Source of the DNA: Mumia sp. ZJ1417
GTDB taxonomy: Bacteria; Actinomycetota; Actinomycetes; Propionibacteriales; Nocardioidaceae
Length of the DNA stretch: 64,000 bases
Assembly (NCBI RefSeq): GCF_014127285.1
Contig: NZ_CP059901.1
Location: 62,001 to 126,000 of the forward strand
Reading direction: 5' to 3'
Shown here: in pieces, positions 24,804-34,069 of the stretch
How positions within the stretch are numbered: position 1 is the stretch's first letter
Layout: each line of letters opens with the position of its first letter
Made by a program: the position numbers and the translations under genes
The notes under the pieces: model-generated
What the model saw: only the letters and a program-made list of their open reading frames with translations
The model's database searches: none
What the model was told of the DNA's origin: nothing

Positions 24804-25772
24804 ATGCGAGCGGTGCAGGTCAGCAGGTACGGCGGTCCCGAGGTGCTGGAGGTCGTCGACCTCCCCGTGCCCGATCCGGGCGAAGGAGAGGTCGGGATCG
24901 AGGTGGCGGTCGCCGACGTGATCTTCCTCGACACGTTGCTCCGACGCGGTGCGGGCGAGCAGTGGGGCATGGCGGTGCCGTACGTCCCTGGTGGTGCGGT
25001 GGCCGGCACGGTCCGGACGGTCGGCGCGGGCGTCGATGAGCGATGGGTCGGTCGGCGGGTGCTTGCGCGTACGGGCACGGAAGGGGCCTCCGCGGAGTAC
25101 GCGGTGGCGTCTGCCGACCTTGTCGTCGCGCTCGACGACGACGTCGCCGATGCCGATGCGGCCGCGCTGTCACGCGACGCGGTGACCGCGCTCCGGATGC
25201 TCGACGTGACACGTGTCGGTGTGGGAGACCGGGTGCTCATCAACGCGGCTGCCGGTGGCGCGGGTGCGCTCCTCGTGCAGGCGGCGCTCGCTCGTGGCGC
25301 GACGGTCGTCGGGGCGGCGCGGGGCGAGCGCAAGCTCGCGCTCGTACGCGACCTCGGTGCCGAGGCAGTCGACTACACGCTCGCCGGGTGGACTGACAAG
25401 GCTGTCGCCGCGTTCGGCGGCGAGCGGCCGACCGTGCTGCTCGAGGGTGCCGGTGGGACGCCAGGACAGGAGGCGTTCACGGTGCTCGCGGACGGCGGGC
25501 GGCTCGTCGCGTACGGGGCAGCGGGCGGGTTCTTGGAGCCGGACCCGGACGAGGTGCGGCGACGGCGACTGCAGGCGGACGGCATCGCGGGGGTCCAGCT
25601 CGCGAACGATGCCGTCCGTGAGCTGATGGGCGACGCGCTCGCGCTGCTGCGTGAGGGCTTCTGGGCGCCGGTGATCCGGCAGCGGTACGGGCTCGAGGGC
25701 GTGGCCGACGCGCACCGCGGGCTGGAGGAGCGGACGGCGATCGCGAAGACGCTGATCGAGGTGGTCGAGTAG
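24804..25772 (+). CDS. Zinc-type alcohol dehydrogenase / NADPH:quinone oxidoreductase, SoxR target
   Basis: A 322-residue medium-chain dehydrogenase/reductase. It starts M-R-A-V-Q-V-S-R-Y-G-G-P-E-V-L, the typical quinone-oxidoreductase opening. It has the N-terminal GroES-like domain with V-P-Y-V-P-G-G-A-V-A-G-T-V and the NADPH-binding A-A-A-G-G-A-G-A-L-L-V-Q motif near residue 150. The zinc-ligand Cys cluster of true alcohol dehydrogenases is absent, which fits the zeta-crystallin-like quinone reductases. It should reduce quinones or redox-cycling compounds with NADPH. Regulation is visible: the promoter contains a SoxR box in a 19-base spacer. The start at ATG 24804 follows GAAGGAGA by five bases. 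Quinone oxidoreductases are known SoxR targets in Streptomyces. Confidence 0.9.
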   Translation: MRAVQVSRYGGPEVLEVVDLPVPDPGEGEVGIEVAVADVIFLDTLLRRGAGEQWGMAVPYVPGGAVAGTVRTVGAGVDERWVGRRVLARTGTEGASAEYAVASADLVVALDDDVADADAAALSRDAVTALRMLDVTRVGVGDRVLINAAAGGAGALLVQAALARGATVVGAARGERKLALVRDLGAEAVDYTLAGWTDKAVAAFGGERPTVLLEGAGGTPGQEAFTVLADGGRLVAYGAAGGFLEPDPDEVRRRRLQADGIAGVQLANDAVRELMGDALALLREGFWAPVIRQRYGLEGVADAHRGLEERTAIAKTLIEVVE

Positions 25773-25868
25773 TGCGGGACATCCACCGAACGGTGGAGGC
25801 GCGAATCAACCCCTGCCCCGACGCTGCGGCCGATGTGGAGGGGTGCGGTGCGCCCATAGCGTCGCAGG

Positions 25869-26804
25869 GTGACCGCATTGGACGTACGAAATCTGCGCAA
25901 GCGCTACGGGCGGCACGTTGCCGTCGACGACGTCTCTTTCACTGTTGAAGAGGGGGAGATCTTCGGCATTATCGGGCCCAACGGCGCCGGCAAGACGACA
26001 ACCGTCGAGTGCATCGCCGGCCTGCGAACGCCCGACTTGGGATCGATCTCTGTGCTGGGACTCGACCCGATCGAGGACCGGGCCGAGGTGCGTGAGCGAC
26101 TCGGCGTGCAGCTGCAGGAGAGCAGCTTCCCGGACGCGATCAAGGTCGCCGAAGCCTTCGAGCTCTACAGCTCGTTCTATCGGGACCCCGCCGACTGGCG
26201 CGAGCTCATGGAGCTTCTCGGTCTCACCGAGAAGCGCAACACGCAGTACAAGGCTCTCTCAGGCGGGCAGAAGCAACGGCTGTCGATCGCGCTCGCGCTG
26301 GTCGGCAATCCGAAGGTCGCGATTCTCGACGAGCTCACGACGGGACTGGACCCGCAGGCGAGGCGGGACACGTGGAGCCTCATCGAGCGGGTCCGTGACA
26401 CGGGTGTCACGATCCTCCTCGTCACGCACTTCATGGACGAGGCGGAGCGCCTCAGCGACCGCATCGCCGTCATCGATCGCGGCCGGGTTGTCGCCGTGGA
26501 CACGCCGGCAGGGCTGATTGCGCAGGCGAGCACGGTGCAGCAGGTTCGGTTCCGCGTGAGTCACCCGCTGGCCGAGAGCGTCCTGACCGAGCTCCCTGAC
26601 GTGATCGATGTCGAGATCACCGGGGGCCGCTGGCTGGTCACGGGCAGGGGGCAGCTTCTGAGCAGCGTCGCAGGGGCTCTCGCCAGGGCGCAGGTCGTGG
26701 CGGAGGACCTCCGCGTCGATCAGCGCAACCTCGACGACGCGTTCGTGGCCATGACGGGACGCGCCCCGGAGTCGCCAGCACCCTACGAGGGGAGGGTGGG
26801 CTGA
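25869..26804 (+). CDS. ABC exporter ATP-binding protein
   Basis: A 311-residue nucleotide-binding subunit of a DrrA/CcmA-type ABC exporter. Walker A is G-P-N-G-A-G-K-T-T-T (about residues 37-46), the signature is L-S-G-G-Q-K-Q-R-L (about 136-144), Walker B ends I-L-D-E-L-T-T-G-L-D, and the switch His is in V-T-H-F-M-D-E-A. The C-terminal 85 residues form the extra domain seen in drug-export ATPases. The GTG start at 25869 gives V-T-A-L-D-V. Its stop overlaps the permease start (TGATG). With the histidine kinase and response regulator that follow, it forms a four-gene unit, probably for export of a toxic compound sensed by the kinase. Confidence 0.93.
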   Translation: MTALDVRNLRKRYGRHVAVDDVSFTVEEGEIFGIIGPNGAGKTTTVECIAGLRTPDLGSISVLGLDPIEDRAEVRERLGVQLQESSFPDAIKVAEAFELYSSFYRDPADWRELMELLGLTEKRNTQYKALSGGQKQRLSIALALVGNPKVAILDELTTGLDPQARRDTWSLIERVRDTGVTILLVTHFMDEAERLSDRIAVIDRGRVVAVDTPAGLIAQASTVQQVRFRVSHPLAESVLTELPDVIDVEITGGRWLVTGRGQLLSSVAGALARAQVVAEDLRVDQRNLDDAFVAMTGRAPESPAPYEGRVG

Positions 26805-27568
26805 TGCGCGCTCTCCTGAAGATGGTCAAGATCGAGACGAAGCTCTTCCTGCGAGACTCTGCCACCGTCATCTTCGGTGTGCTGTTCCCGGCGGGACTCC
26901 TTCTCGCGCTAGGTGCCATCCCCGCGCTCAGAGAGACGTCGCCCGACACTGGCGGGCTCCGGTCCATCGACGTCTGGGCGCCGACCGCACTGGTGTTCGC
27001 GATGGTGATGATCGCCGTGCAGCATGTCCCCGCGGTGATCGCGACGTACCGTGAGCGCGGCATCCTGCGCAGGCTCTCGACTACTCCTGCGGATCCGCGG
27101 AGCGTCCTGCTCGCGCAGATGATCGTCGCGTTCGCGTCGGTGGTCGCCTCCGCGGCCCTCATGGTCGTCCTCGCGTGGGCGGTCCTGAAGATCGCGCCGC
27201 CCGAGCGACCTCTGGAGTTCGTCGTCGCCTTCATCGTCGGCTATGCGGCACTGCTCGGGCTCGGTATGATCTCCGCGGCCGTGGCCCGCACGAGCAGTGC
27301 CGCGAACCAGGTCGGCACCCTCGTGTTCGTTGCGCTGATGTTCTTCGGCGGGGCCTTCCTGCCTCGTGTCCTCATGCCCGACGTGCTGCGCGAGGTCGGT
27401 GAGTTCGTCCCGCCCGGGCTGCAGGCTCTCACCGCGGCGTGGTCCGCCGAGGCGGGCGAGATCACCGCCACCGCGGCTGGGCAGCCCTTCTGGCTGCAGA
27501 TTGCCATAATGGCGGGTGTCGCAGTGACCGCGAGCGCCATCGCCGCGAAGCTCTTCCGCTGGGAGTAG
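26804..27568 (+). CDS. ABC-2 type exporter permease
   Basis: A 254-residue ABC-2 membrane protein with six predicted helices. The N-terminus M-R-A-L-L-K-M-V-K-I-E-T-K-L-F-L-R-D is followed by helix 1 (F-G-V-L-F-P-A-G-L-L). The family loop R-E-R-G-I-L-R-R-L-S-T-T-P (about 83-95) is intact, and helices 3-5 contain A-N-Q-V-G-T-L-V-F-V. It forms the membrane half of the exporter with the ATPase encoded immediately upstream, with which it overlaps by one base. No substrate can be deduced. Confidence 0.92.
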   Translation: MRALLKMVKIETKLFLRDSATVIFGVLFPAGLLLALGAIPALRETSPDTGGLRSIDVWAPTALVFAMVMIAVQHVPAVIATYRERGILRRLSTTPADPRSVLLAQMIVAFASVVASAALMVVLAWAVLKIAPPERPLEFVVAFIVGYAALLGLGMISAAVARTSSAANQVGTLVFVALMFFGGAFLPRVLMPDVLREVGEFVPPGLQALTAAWSAEAGEITATAAGQPFWLQIAIMAGVAVTASAIAAKLFRWE

Positions 27569-27574
27569 AGGTCG

Positions 27575-28921
27575 ATGATGCGGGATGCCGGGGCCGGTGA
27601 GCGCCCGAGCTCGGGGACGCGCGCTTCCGCCCTCGCGCAAGAGGCGGAGATCGCGAATCGCTCGCGGTTGGCCTGGAAAGCAGAGCAGCTGCGGGTCTGG
27701 GACCTTCTGCAGCTGATCACCCCGTGGCTGCTGCTGACGATCTCGACGACGATCTACTTCTCGTGGGTGCTGCCGGCCTCTGGTGAAGGCTTCTGGCCCG
27801 AGGGTGCATCCGTCCTCGGGCTCGTCGCGGTCTCGGTGCTGTGGGTGCTGTTCGGGCACACGCTGCCCCTCAGGAGGAGGGCGCTCCGGCCGGTGCCGGC
27901 GGGGATCTACTTCGTCGGGCTGCTGGCGCTGTGCGTCACCCTCATGACGTACTCCGACATCTTCCTCGTCTTCACCATCGCGGGCTTCTTCCACGCGTAC
28001 CTGCTCAGGCCGTGGCCGTTGGGGGTGCTCGGAGTCCTGGCGACCTCCGTGGCCCTCAACGGCTCGGTGATGCGCGTGTGGGATGACCCGACCCCAGAGA
28101 TGCTCGCGGAGTTCCTCCTGATCGTCGCCGTGCAGACGGCGGCGATCGGCGTGGGCATCGTGCTGACGGCGCGCAGCGAGCCCGAGGAACGCAAGCGGGA
28201 GGAGCTCGTCGAGCGACTCGAGGCGGCCCTGCACGAGAACGCCGGGCTCCATGCGCAGCTGGTCGCCCAGGCCCGTGAGTCCGGGGCGCAGGACGAGCGG
28301 CAGCGACTGGCCGGCGAGATCCACGACACGCTGGCCCAGGGTTTGGCCGGCATCATCACGCAGCTCCAGGCAGCCGAGCGTTCCGCGCGTGAGCAGGGTG
28401 AAACGGACGAGCACGTTGCGCGTGCCCTTCGGCTCGCGCGCAGCAGTCTGACCGAGGCCAGACGGTCCGTGCAGGCGCTCGCTCCCCAAGAGCTTGGGCG
28501 AGCGCACCTCCCCGACGCGCTGCGCACGTTGACCGAGCGATGGTCGGAGGACCACGAGATGACCGCGCAGCTTGAGGTCACCGGCACCCGCGAGCCACTG
28601 AGCCCGGCGATCGAGGTGTCGCTCTTCCGGGTCGCGCAGGAGTCGCTGACCAACGTGGCGAAGCACGCAGAGGCCTCGCGTGTCGGTGTCACGCTGTCGT
28701 ACACGGGCCCCGAGGTGCTGTTGGACGTGCGGGACGATGGACGCGGGTTCGTGAAAGGGGTCGGCACCGGCTTCGGCCTGACGAGCATGCGCCAGCGCAT
28801 CAGAGGCGTCGGCGGTCACGTGGAGGTGCAGAGCGCCCCGGGTGAAGGGACTTCTGTCAGTGCGCGCGTCCCGGCGATCGCCCCCGGGGACACGGGAGCA
28901 GAGGAGGAGACCGACCGATGA
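27575..28921 (+). CDS. Sensor histidine kinase, NarL-family (HisKA_3)
   Basis: A 448-residue kinase. About five transmembrane helices lie between residues 48 and 205, with no large extracellular domain, so it probably senses within the membrane. A coiled-coil linker (E-R-K-R-E-E-L-V-E-R-L-E-A-A-L) leads to the dimerisation helix R-Q-R-L-A-G-E-I-H-D-T-L-A-Q-G-L, with the phospho-acceptor His at about residue 250. The HATPase domain shows D-D-G-R-G-F and the G-F-G-L-T-S-M-R-Q-R N/G-box pattern. It starts 7 bases after the ABC permease and overlaps the response regulator by 4 bases. The layout resembles intramembrane-sensing kinases that control an adjacent ABC exporter. Confidence 0.93.
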   Translation: MMRDAGAGERPSSGTRASALAQEAEIANRSRLAWKAEQLRVWDLLQLITPWLLLTISTTIYFSWVLPASGEGFWPEGASVLGLVAVSVLWVLFGHTLPLRRRALRPVPAGIYFVGLLALCVTLMTYSDIFLVFTIAGFFHAYLLRPWPLGVLGVLATSVALNGSVMRVWDDPTPEMLAEFLLIVAVQTAAIGVGIVLTARSEPEERKREELVERLEAALHENAGLHAQLVAQARESGAQDERQRLAGEIHDTLAQGLAGIITQLQAAERSAREQGETDEHVARALRLARSSLTEARRSVQALAPQELGRAHLPDALRTLTERWSEDHEMTAQLEVTGTREPLSPAIEVSLFRVAQESLTNVAKHAEASRVGVTLSYTGPEVLLDVRDDGRGFVKGVGTGFGLTSMRQRIRGVGGHVEVQSAPGEGTSVSARVPAIAPGDTGAEEETDR

Positions 28922-29538
28922 TTCGACTCGTCGTCGTCGATGACCATCCGATCGTGAGGGGCGGTCTTCGCGACACCTTTGCGGACGCCGAGGACATCGT
29001 GGTGGTCGGTGAGGCCGGGGACGGCGCCGAGGGCATCGAACGCGCGACGCTGCTGGCAGCCGACGTCGTGCTCATGGACCTTCGGATGCCCGGGATGGAC
29101 GGCGTCGCCGCGACCGCGGCCCTGCACGAGCGGGCCCCGAGCGTCCGCGTGCTGATCCTGACCACCTTCGATAGCGAGAGCGACGTCCTGCCGGCGATCG
29201 AGGCGGGTGCGATTGGTTATCTCCTGAAGGACGCGCTGCCCGACGAGCTGATGCGAGCCGTCCGTGCAGCCGCGCGTGGAGAGGCGGTGCTCGCGCCGTC
29301 GGCGACGCAGCACCTGATGGGGCAGGTACGCAGGCCAGGCGCCAGCACGCTGACCGATCGAGAGAAGGAGGTGCTGCAGCTGGTCGCGAACGGCAGCTCG
29401 AATCGGGAGGCCGCTCAAGCGTTGTTCATCGGCGAAGCGAGCATCAAGACCCATCTGCAACACATCTACGGCAAGCTCGGCGCTCGTGATCGAGCCTCGG
29501 CGGTGGCCGAGGGCTACCGTCGTCGCCTGCTCACGTGA
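28918..29538 (+). CDS. NarL/LuxR-family response regulator
   Basis: A 206-residue response regulator. The receiver domain has V-V-D-D-H-P near the N-terminus, the phospho-acceptor Asp in D-V-V-L-M-D-L-R-M-P-G-M-D-G (about residue 55), and the conserved Thr and Lys (L-T-T-F-D, Y-L-L-K-D). The LuxR-type output domain is L-T-D-R-E-K-E-V-L-Q-L-V-A-N-G-S-S-N with the recognition helix A-S-I-K-T-H-L-Q-H-I-Y. It is the cognate partner of the overlapping kinase and probably activates the ABC exporter genes upstream. An autoregulatory site was not identified. Confidence 0.95.
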   Translation: MIRLVVVDDHPIVRGGLRDTFADAEDIVVVGEAGDGAEGIERATLLAADVVLMDLRMPGMDGVAATAALHERAPSVRVLILTTFDSESDVLPAIEAGAIGYLLKDALPDELMRAVRAAARGEAVLAPSATQHLMGQVRRPGASTLTDREKEVLQLVANGSSNREAAQALFIGEASIKTHLQHIYGKLGARDRASAVAEGYRRRLLT

Positions 29539-29549
29539 CGGCCGGCGGG

Positions 29550-29579
29550 TTGGTGCGCGAGGTTAACAACCGTTAACAT
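29550..29579 (+). promoter_or_regulatory. Promoter/operator of the leucine-catabolism operon
   Basis: A duplicated GTTAAC (29562-29567 and 29572-29577) with a 4-base spacer forms a perfect dyad GTTAAC-AACC-GTTAAC that overlaps a -10 candidate TAACAT (29574-29579). TTGGTG at 29550-29555 is a possible -35 (18-base spacer). The start codon follows 7 bases after the -10, so the operon mRNA is probably leaderless and repressed by an unknown dimeric regulator. Confidence 0.55.
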
Positions 29580-29586
29580 CACCTTC

Positions 29587-31149
29587 ATGCACCCCACCGG
29601 CATGCGTGAGCTCGTCGCCGAGCTCCGCGAACGCCTCGCCGTCGCGCGCTCGGGCGGCTCCGAACGCGCCCGCGCGAAGCACGAGAAGCGCGGCAAGCTC
29701 TTCGTCCGCGACCGCGTCGACCGTCTCCTCGACCCCGGCTCGCCGTTCCTCGAGATCGCGCCGCTCGCGGCGTACGGGATGTACGGGGTTTCGACAGGCT
29801 CAACCAGCGACCCGTACGCCGTCCCGAGCGCGGGCGTCGTCGCCGGCATCGGCCGTGTGTCCGGTCGCGAGTGCATGGTCGTCGCGAACGACGCGACCGT
29901 CAAGGGCGGCACGTACTACCCGATGACGGTCAAGAAGCACCTCCGCGCGCAGACGATCGCCGCCGAGAACCGCCTCCCCTGTCTCTATCTCGTCGACTCC
30001 GGCGGCGCGTTCCTGCCGATGCAGGACGAGGTGTTCCCCGACCGCGAGCACTTCGGGCGCATTTTCTACCACCAGGCGCAGATGTCCGCGCAGGGCATCC
30101 CGCAGGTCGCGGCCGTGATGGGCTCGTGCACCGCCGGCGGGGCGTACGTCCCGGCGATGAGCGACGAGACCGTCATCGTGCGCGACCAGGGCACGATCTT
30201 CCTCGGCGGCCCGCCGCTGGTGAAGGCGGCGACGGGCGAGGTGGTCACGGCCGAGGAGCTCGGTGGCGGCGAGGTGCACGCGCGCCGCTCCGGTGTCGTC
30301 GACCACCTCGCCGACGACGACGCGCACGCGCTGGCGATCGTGCGCAGCATCGTCGCGACCTTCGAGCGCCGCACCCCGCCGAGCCTCGAGCGCACGGAGG
30401 TCGTCGAGCCGCTGGAGGACCCCGAGACCCTGTACGACGTGGTGCCGACCGACTCGCGCACCCCGTACGACGTGCGTGACGTGATCCGGCGCGTGGTCGA
30501 CGGCTCGACGTTCCACGAGTTCAAGCCGCTGTACGGCGAGACGCTCGTGTGCGCGTTCGCCCGGATCTGGGGCTTCCCGGTCGCGATCGTCGCCAACAAC
30601 GGCATCCTCTTCTCGGAGTCGTCGCTCAAGGGTGCGCACTTCATCGAGCTGGCGAACCAGCGCGGGGTGCCGCTCGTCTTCCTCCAGAACATCACCGGGT
30701 TCATGGTTGGGCGCGAGTACGAGAACGGCGGGATCGCCAAGGACGGCGCCAAGCTCGTCACTGCGGTCGCGTCGTCGGTCGTGCCACGGTTCACGGTCGT
30801 GATCGGCGGCTCGTACGGGGCCGGCAACTACGGCATGTCCGGGCGCGCGTACGACCCGCGCTTCCTGTGGATGTGGCCCAACGCCAAGATCTCGGTGATG
30901 GGTGGCGAGCAGGCCGCATCGGTTCTCGCGACGGTGCGCGGCTTCGACTCGCCCGACGACGAAGAGGCGTTCAAGGCGCCGATCCGGGCGCAGTACGAGG
31001 CGCAGGGCTCGGCGTACTACTCGACCGCGCGTCTGTGGGACGACGGCATCATCGACCCCGCTGACACGCGGCGCGTGCTTGGCATGGCGCTGCAGGCGTC
31101 GTCGAACGCGCCGATCCCTGAACCCCACTACGGCATCTTCCGGATGTGA
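29587..31149 (+). CDS. Methylcrotonyl-CoA carboxylase, carboxyltransferase (beta) subunit
   Basis: A 520-residue acyl-CoA carboxylase carboxyltransferase of the methylcrotonyl-CoA type. Hallmarks are [26 protein letters not shown], the biotin-site [16 protein letters not shown] and the second-half [11 protein letters not shown]. It moves CO2 from biotin to 3-methylcrotonyl-CoA in leucine breakdown; the operon partners (biotin carboxylase, HMG-CoA lyase) fix this assignment over propionyl-CoA carboxylase. Residues 68-75 (V-S-T-G-S-T-S-D) come from a family-A repeat inserted in frame in a loop that normally runs from the Y-G-M-Y segment straight to the G-V-V-x-G-I-G-R-V stretch. Probably leaderless, starting at ATG 29587. 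Confidence 0.92.
   Translation: MHPTGMRELVAELRERLAVARSGGSERARAKHEKRGKLFVRDRVDRLLDPGSPFLEIAPLAAYGMYGVSTGSTSDPYAVPSAGVVAGIGRVSGRECMVVANDATVKGGTYYPMTVKKHLRAQTIAAENRLPCLYLVDSGGAFLPMQDEVFPDREHFGRIFYHQAQMSAQGIPQVAAVMGSCTAGGAYVPAMSDETVIVRDQGTIFLGGPPLVKAATGEVVTAEELGGGEVHARRSGVVDHLADDDAHALAIVRSIVATFERRTPPSLERTEVVEPLEDPETLYDVVPTDSRTPYDVRDVIRRVVDGSTFHEFKPLYGETLVCAFARIWGFPVAIVANNGILFSESSLKGAHFIELANQRGVPLVFLQNITGFMVGREYENGGIAKDGAKLVTAVASSVVPRFTVVIGGSYGAGNYGMSGRAYDPRFLWMWPNAKISVMGGEQAASVLATVRGFDSPDDEEAFKAPIRAQYEAQGSAYYSTARLWDDGIIDPADTRRVLGMALQASSNAPIPEPHYGIFRM
29787..29810 (+). repeat. Family A repeat inside the carboxylase gene
   Basis: GGTTTCGACAGGCTCAACC with AGCGA following, in the frame that encodes V-S-T-G-S-T-S. 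It is a nearly perfect match to the intergenic units at 769 and 21425, so insertion (or copying) into the gene is the simplest reading. Confidence 0.9.
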
Positions 31150-33020
31150 GTGCGATGACCGAGACCCCCCGATTCACCTCCGTCCTTGTGGCCAACCGGG
31201 GCGAGATCGCGCTGCGGGTGATCCGCGCGGTGCAGGCCGCCGGGCTGCGCGCGATCGCGGTGCACTCCGACCTCGATGCCGGTGCGCCGCACGTCCGGCT
31301 CGCCGATCACGCCGAGCACGTGGCGTCGTACCTCGACGTCGACGCGATCCTCGACGCCGCGCGGCGCAGCGGAGCGCAGGCGGTGCACCCCGGGTACGGG
31401 TTCCTGTCGGAGCGTGCGGATGCGGCGCGTGCCGTCGTCGACGCCGGACTGGTGTGGATCGGGCCGAGCCCGGACGTCATCGACCTCATGGGACGCAAGG
31501 ACCGCGCGCGCGAGGTCGCCGAGCGCGCCGGCGTTCCCGTGACGCGACGGTACGACCTCGGGGGCGAGGTCGCGTACCCGGTCCTCGTCAAGGCGGCTGC
31601 CGGTGGTGGCGGCAAGGGCATGCGCATCGTCCGCGACCCCGCCGACCTCACGGACGCGGTCGCCGCCGCCGGTCGCGAGGCCGCGGCGGCGTTCGGCGAC
31701 GACACGCTGCTCGTCGAGGAGTACGTCGAGCACGGCCGCCACGTCGAGGTGCAGGTCATCGGCGACGAGCACGGCACCGTCCTCCACCTCTTCGAGCGCG
31801 ACTGCTCCGCGCAGCGTCGCCATCAGAAGGTCCTGGAGGAGGCGCCAGCCCCGACGATCTCCGCAGCGACGCGCGCGCGGCTCACCGAGGCGGCGGTCGC
31901 GCTGTCGCGCGAGGTCGGGTACGTCAACGCCGGCACGGTCGAGTTCCTCGTGCACGACGCCGACGCTGTGCCCGGCGAGGAGAAGATCGCCTTCCTCGAG
32001 ATGAACACCCGCCTCCAGGTCGAGCACCCCGTCACCGAGGCGATCACCGGGCTCGACCTCGTCGCGCTCCAGCTGCACGTGGCCCAGGGCCTCCCGCTGC
32101 CGCTGGCGCAAGGCGACGTCACCGCGACCGGGCACGCGATCGAGGCACGCGTCTATGCCGAGGACCCGTACGCCGGGTTTCTTCCGCAGGCCGGCCGCGC
32201 GACCACCGTCGTCTGGCCCGAGCACGTCCGCGTCGACGCCGCGCTGCAGTCCGGTGCGGTGGTGACCACCTCGTACGACCCGATGCTCGGCAAGGTGATC
32301 GCGCGCGGGCCCGACCGCGACTCCGCCCGCGCCGCGCTCGTGGATGCGCTCGACCGTACGGCGATCTTCGGCGTCACGACCAACACCGGCTTCCTGCGGC
32401 GGCTCGTGGCCTCCGACGCGTTCGGGGAGTCGCGGATCGACACAGCGTGGCTCGACTCGCCGGCCGCGCAGGAGCTCACCACCCGCCCCTCCGCACCGGA
32501 CGCGGCGGCGCGTGCGGCCGCCCTCGCCTGGGCGGACTCGCACGCCCGTCCTGCGGGCGACCCGTTCGGCGCCGCGGACGGCTGGCGCTCGGGGGGCGAC
32601 CCGGCACCGGTCCTCGTGTCGCTCGTGGACGCCGACGACACGCCGGTCGAGATCGCGCTGCCCGTCGGCTCGTACGTCGGCGCCCTCGACACGCAGCCCG
32701 TGGCGCTCGACGCCGGCGGGGTCACTGTCGCGTACGAAGGCCAGACGTGGACATTCCGTCATCCCGACCCTGCCCGCGACCGCGCGGCGGAGGGCAGCGG
32801 TGACGCGGATGTCGTCTCGCCGATGCCGGGCACCGTGCTGTCCCTCGCGGTGACGGAGGGTGAGATCGTGAGTGAAGGTCAGGTGCTCGGCGTCGTGGAG
32901 GCGATGAAGATGGAGCTTGCCCTCAAGGCCCCGTACGACGGCGCGGTGACGCATGTCGGGGTCGCCGTGGGAGACCAGGTTGCGCTCGGGGCGCTGCTGT
33001 TCCGGGTGGAGAACGCATGA
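31146..33020 (+). CDS. Methylcrotonyl-CoA carboxylase, biotin carboxylase/BCCP (alpha) subunit
   Basis: A 624-residue biotin carboxylase with fused biotin carrier. The N-terminus ([15 protein letters not shown]) is the biotin carboxylase start. The ATP-grasp loop [12 protein letters not shown] is at about residues 149-160, and catalytic [14 protein letters not shown] at about 285-298. The carrier domain ends the chain with E-A-M-K-M, the biotinylated Lys being the fourth residue. It carboxylates biotin using ATP and bicarbonate. GTG 31146 overlaps the previous stop (GTGA); ATG 31155 is an alternative. The stop overlaps the HMG-CoA lyase start by 4 bases. Confidence 0.94.
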   Translation: MSAMTETPRFTSVLVANRGEIALRVIRAVQAAGLRAIAVHSDLDAGAPHVRLADHAEHVASYLDVDAILDAARRSGAQAVHPGYGFLSERADAARAVVDAGLVWIGPSPDVIDLMGRKDRAREVAERAGVPVTRRYDLGGEVAYPVLVKAAAGGGGKGMRIVRDPADLTDAVAAAGREAAAAFGDDTLLVEEYVEHGRHVEVQVIGDEHGTVLHLFERDCSAQRRHQKVLEEAPAPTISAATRARLTEAAVALSREVGYVNAGTVEFLVHDADAVPGEEKIAFLEMNTRLQVEHPVTEAITGLDLVALQLHVAQGLPLPLAQGDVTATGHAIEARVYAEDPYAGFLPQAGRATTVVWPEHVRVDAALQSGAVVTTSYDPMLGKVIARGPDRDSARAALVDALDRTAIFGVTTNTGFLRRLVASDAFGESRIDTAWLDSPAAQELTTRPSAPDAAARAAALAWADSHARPAGDPFGAADGWRSGGDPAPVLVSLVDADDTPVEIALPVGSYVGALDTQPVALDAGGVTVAYEGQTWTFRHPDPARDRAAEGSGDADVVSPMPGTVLSLAVTEGEIVSEGQVLGVVEAMKMELALKAPYDGAVTHVGVAVGDQVALGALLFRVENA

Positions 33021-33988
33021 GCCTTCCCGCCGTCCACCGTGACCCGGCGATGCCCGAGCGCGTGACGATCTACGAGGTCGGAGCGCGCGATGGGCTCCAG
33101 AACGAGAAGGGCATCATCGGCCTCGACACCAAGCTCGAGTTCGTTCAGCGCCTCACGGCCGCCGGGCTCCCGATCGTGGAGGCGACCAGCTTCGTCCATC
33201 CGAAGTGGGTCCCGCAGCTCGCCGACGCCGCCGACCTGGTCGCGAGGCTCGACCTCCACGGCGCCACGCCGTACCCGGTCCTCGTCCCCAACGAGCGCGG
33301 CCTCGGCCGTGCGCTCGACGCTGGGGTCACGCACGTGGCGATCTTCGGAAGCGCCACCGAGACGTTCGCGCAGAAGAACCTCAACAGCACGTACGAGGCA
33401 CAGTTCGCGATGTTCGAGCCGGTCGTGCGGCGCGCGCTCGACGCCGGCGTGCAGATGCGGGCGTACCTCTCGATGTGCTTCGGCGACCCGTGGGAGGGCG
33501 AGGTCGCGCTCGATCGCGTCGTCACCGCCGGCAAGCGCCTGCTCGACATGGGCGCGTACGAGCTGTCGCTCGGCGACACGATCGGCGTCGGCACCGCGCA
33601 CCACGTCGAGGCGATGCTCGACGCGTTCGCGGCGGCGGGGGTCCCGACAGGCGGGGTCTCGACAGGTTCGACCGGCGGTGGGGGCGGCGGGTCGCGGATC
33701 GCGATGCACTTCCACGACACGTACGGACAGGCGCTCGCCAACACGTACGCGGCGCTGCGGCGTGGCGTGACCACGTTCGACGCGAGCGCCGGCGGCCTCG
33801 GCGGCTGCCCGTATGCGAAGTCTGCCACCGGGAACCTCGCCACCGAGGACCTGGTGTGGATGCTCGACGGTCTCGGAGTCACCCACGGCGTCGACCTGAC
33901 CGCCCTCGCGCAGACCAGCGTCTGGATGGCCGAACAGCTCGGCCGCCCCTCGCCCTCGGCCGTGGTGCGCGCGCTGACCGCCGGCTGA
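33017..33988 (+). CDS. mvaB: Hydroxymethylglutaryl-CoA lyase
   Basis: A 323-residue HMG-CoA lyase of the DRE-TIM metallolyase superfamily. Family motifs are Y-E-V-G-A-R-D-G-L-Q-N-E (catalytic Arg/Asp, about 20-31), H-P-K-W-V-P-Q (substrate), H-F-H-D-T-Y-G-Q (metal His pair) and the signature G-L-G-G-C-P-Y-A-K-S-A-T-G-N-L-A-T-E-D with the catalytic Cys. It cleaves HMG-CoA to acetyl-CoA and acetoacetate, the last step of leucine breakdown. Residues about 213-225 (V-S-T-G-S-T-G-G-G-G-G-G-S) form an extra Gly-rich loop encoded by a family-A repeat, placed just before the metal-binding H-F-H strand. The enoyl-CoA hydratase and isovaleryl-CoA dehydrogenase of the pathway are not in this operon. Confidence 0.93.
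   Translation: MSLPAVHRDPAMPERVTIYEVGARDGLQNEKGIIGLDTKLEFVQRLTAAGLPIVEATSFVHPKWVPQLADAADLVARLDLHGATPYPVLVPNERGLGRALDAGVTHVAIFGSATETFAQKNLNSTYEAQFAMFEPVVRRALDAGVQMRAYLSMCFGDPWEGEVALDRVVTAGKRLLDMGAYELSLGDTIGVGTAHHVEAMLDAFAAAGVPTGGVSTGSTGGGGGGSRIAMHFHDTYGQALANTYAALRRGVTTFDASAGGLGGCPYAKSATGNLATEDLVWMLDGLGVTHGVDLTALAQTSVWMAEQLGRPSPSAVVRALTAG
33655..33678 (+). repeat. Family A repeat inside mvaB
   Basis: GGTCTCGACAGGTTCGACC followed by GGCGG, read in frame as V-S-T-G-S-T-G-G. This is the variant also seen at 718-762 and 22603. Confidence 0.88.
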
Positions 33989-33993
33989 TCTCG

Positions 33994-34065
33994 CGTCCAC
34001 GCTGTGAAAGGAACCTGACCGTTCTCGGCCCGCGATTCGGTCAGGTTGCTTTCACGACGTGGACG
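33994..34065. repeat. Family B inverted repeat, copy 2 (inverted)
   Basis: A 28-base inverted repeat (left arm from CGTCCAC at 33994, right arm ending GTGGACG at 34065) around a 16-base spacer that is the reverse complement of the copy-1 spacer at one mismatch. The arms contain GTGAAAGGAACCTGACC and GGTCAGGTTGCTTTCAC. It starts 6 bases after the mvaB stop and ends 5 bases before the decayed gene at 34070. Confidence 0.85.
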
Positions 34066-34069
34066 GGGG

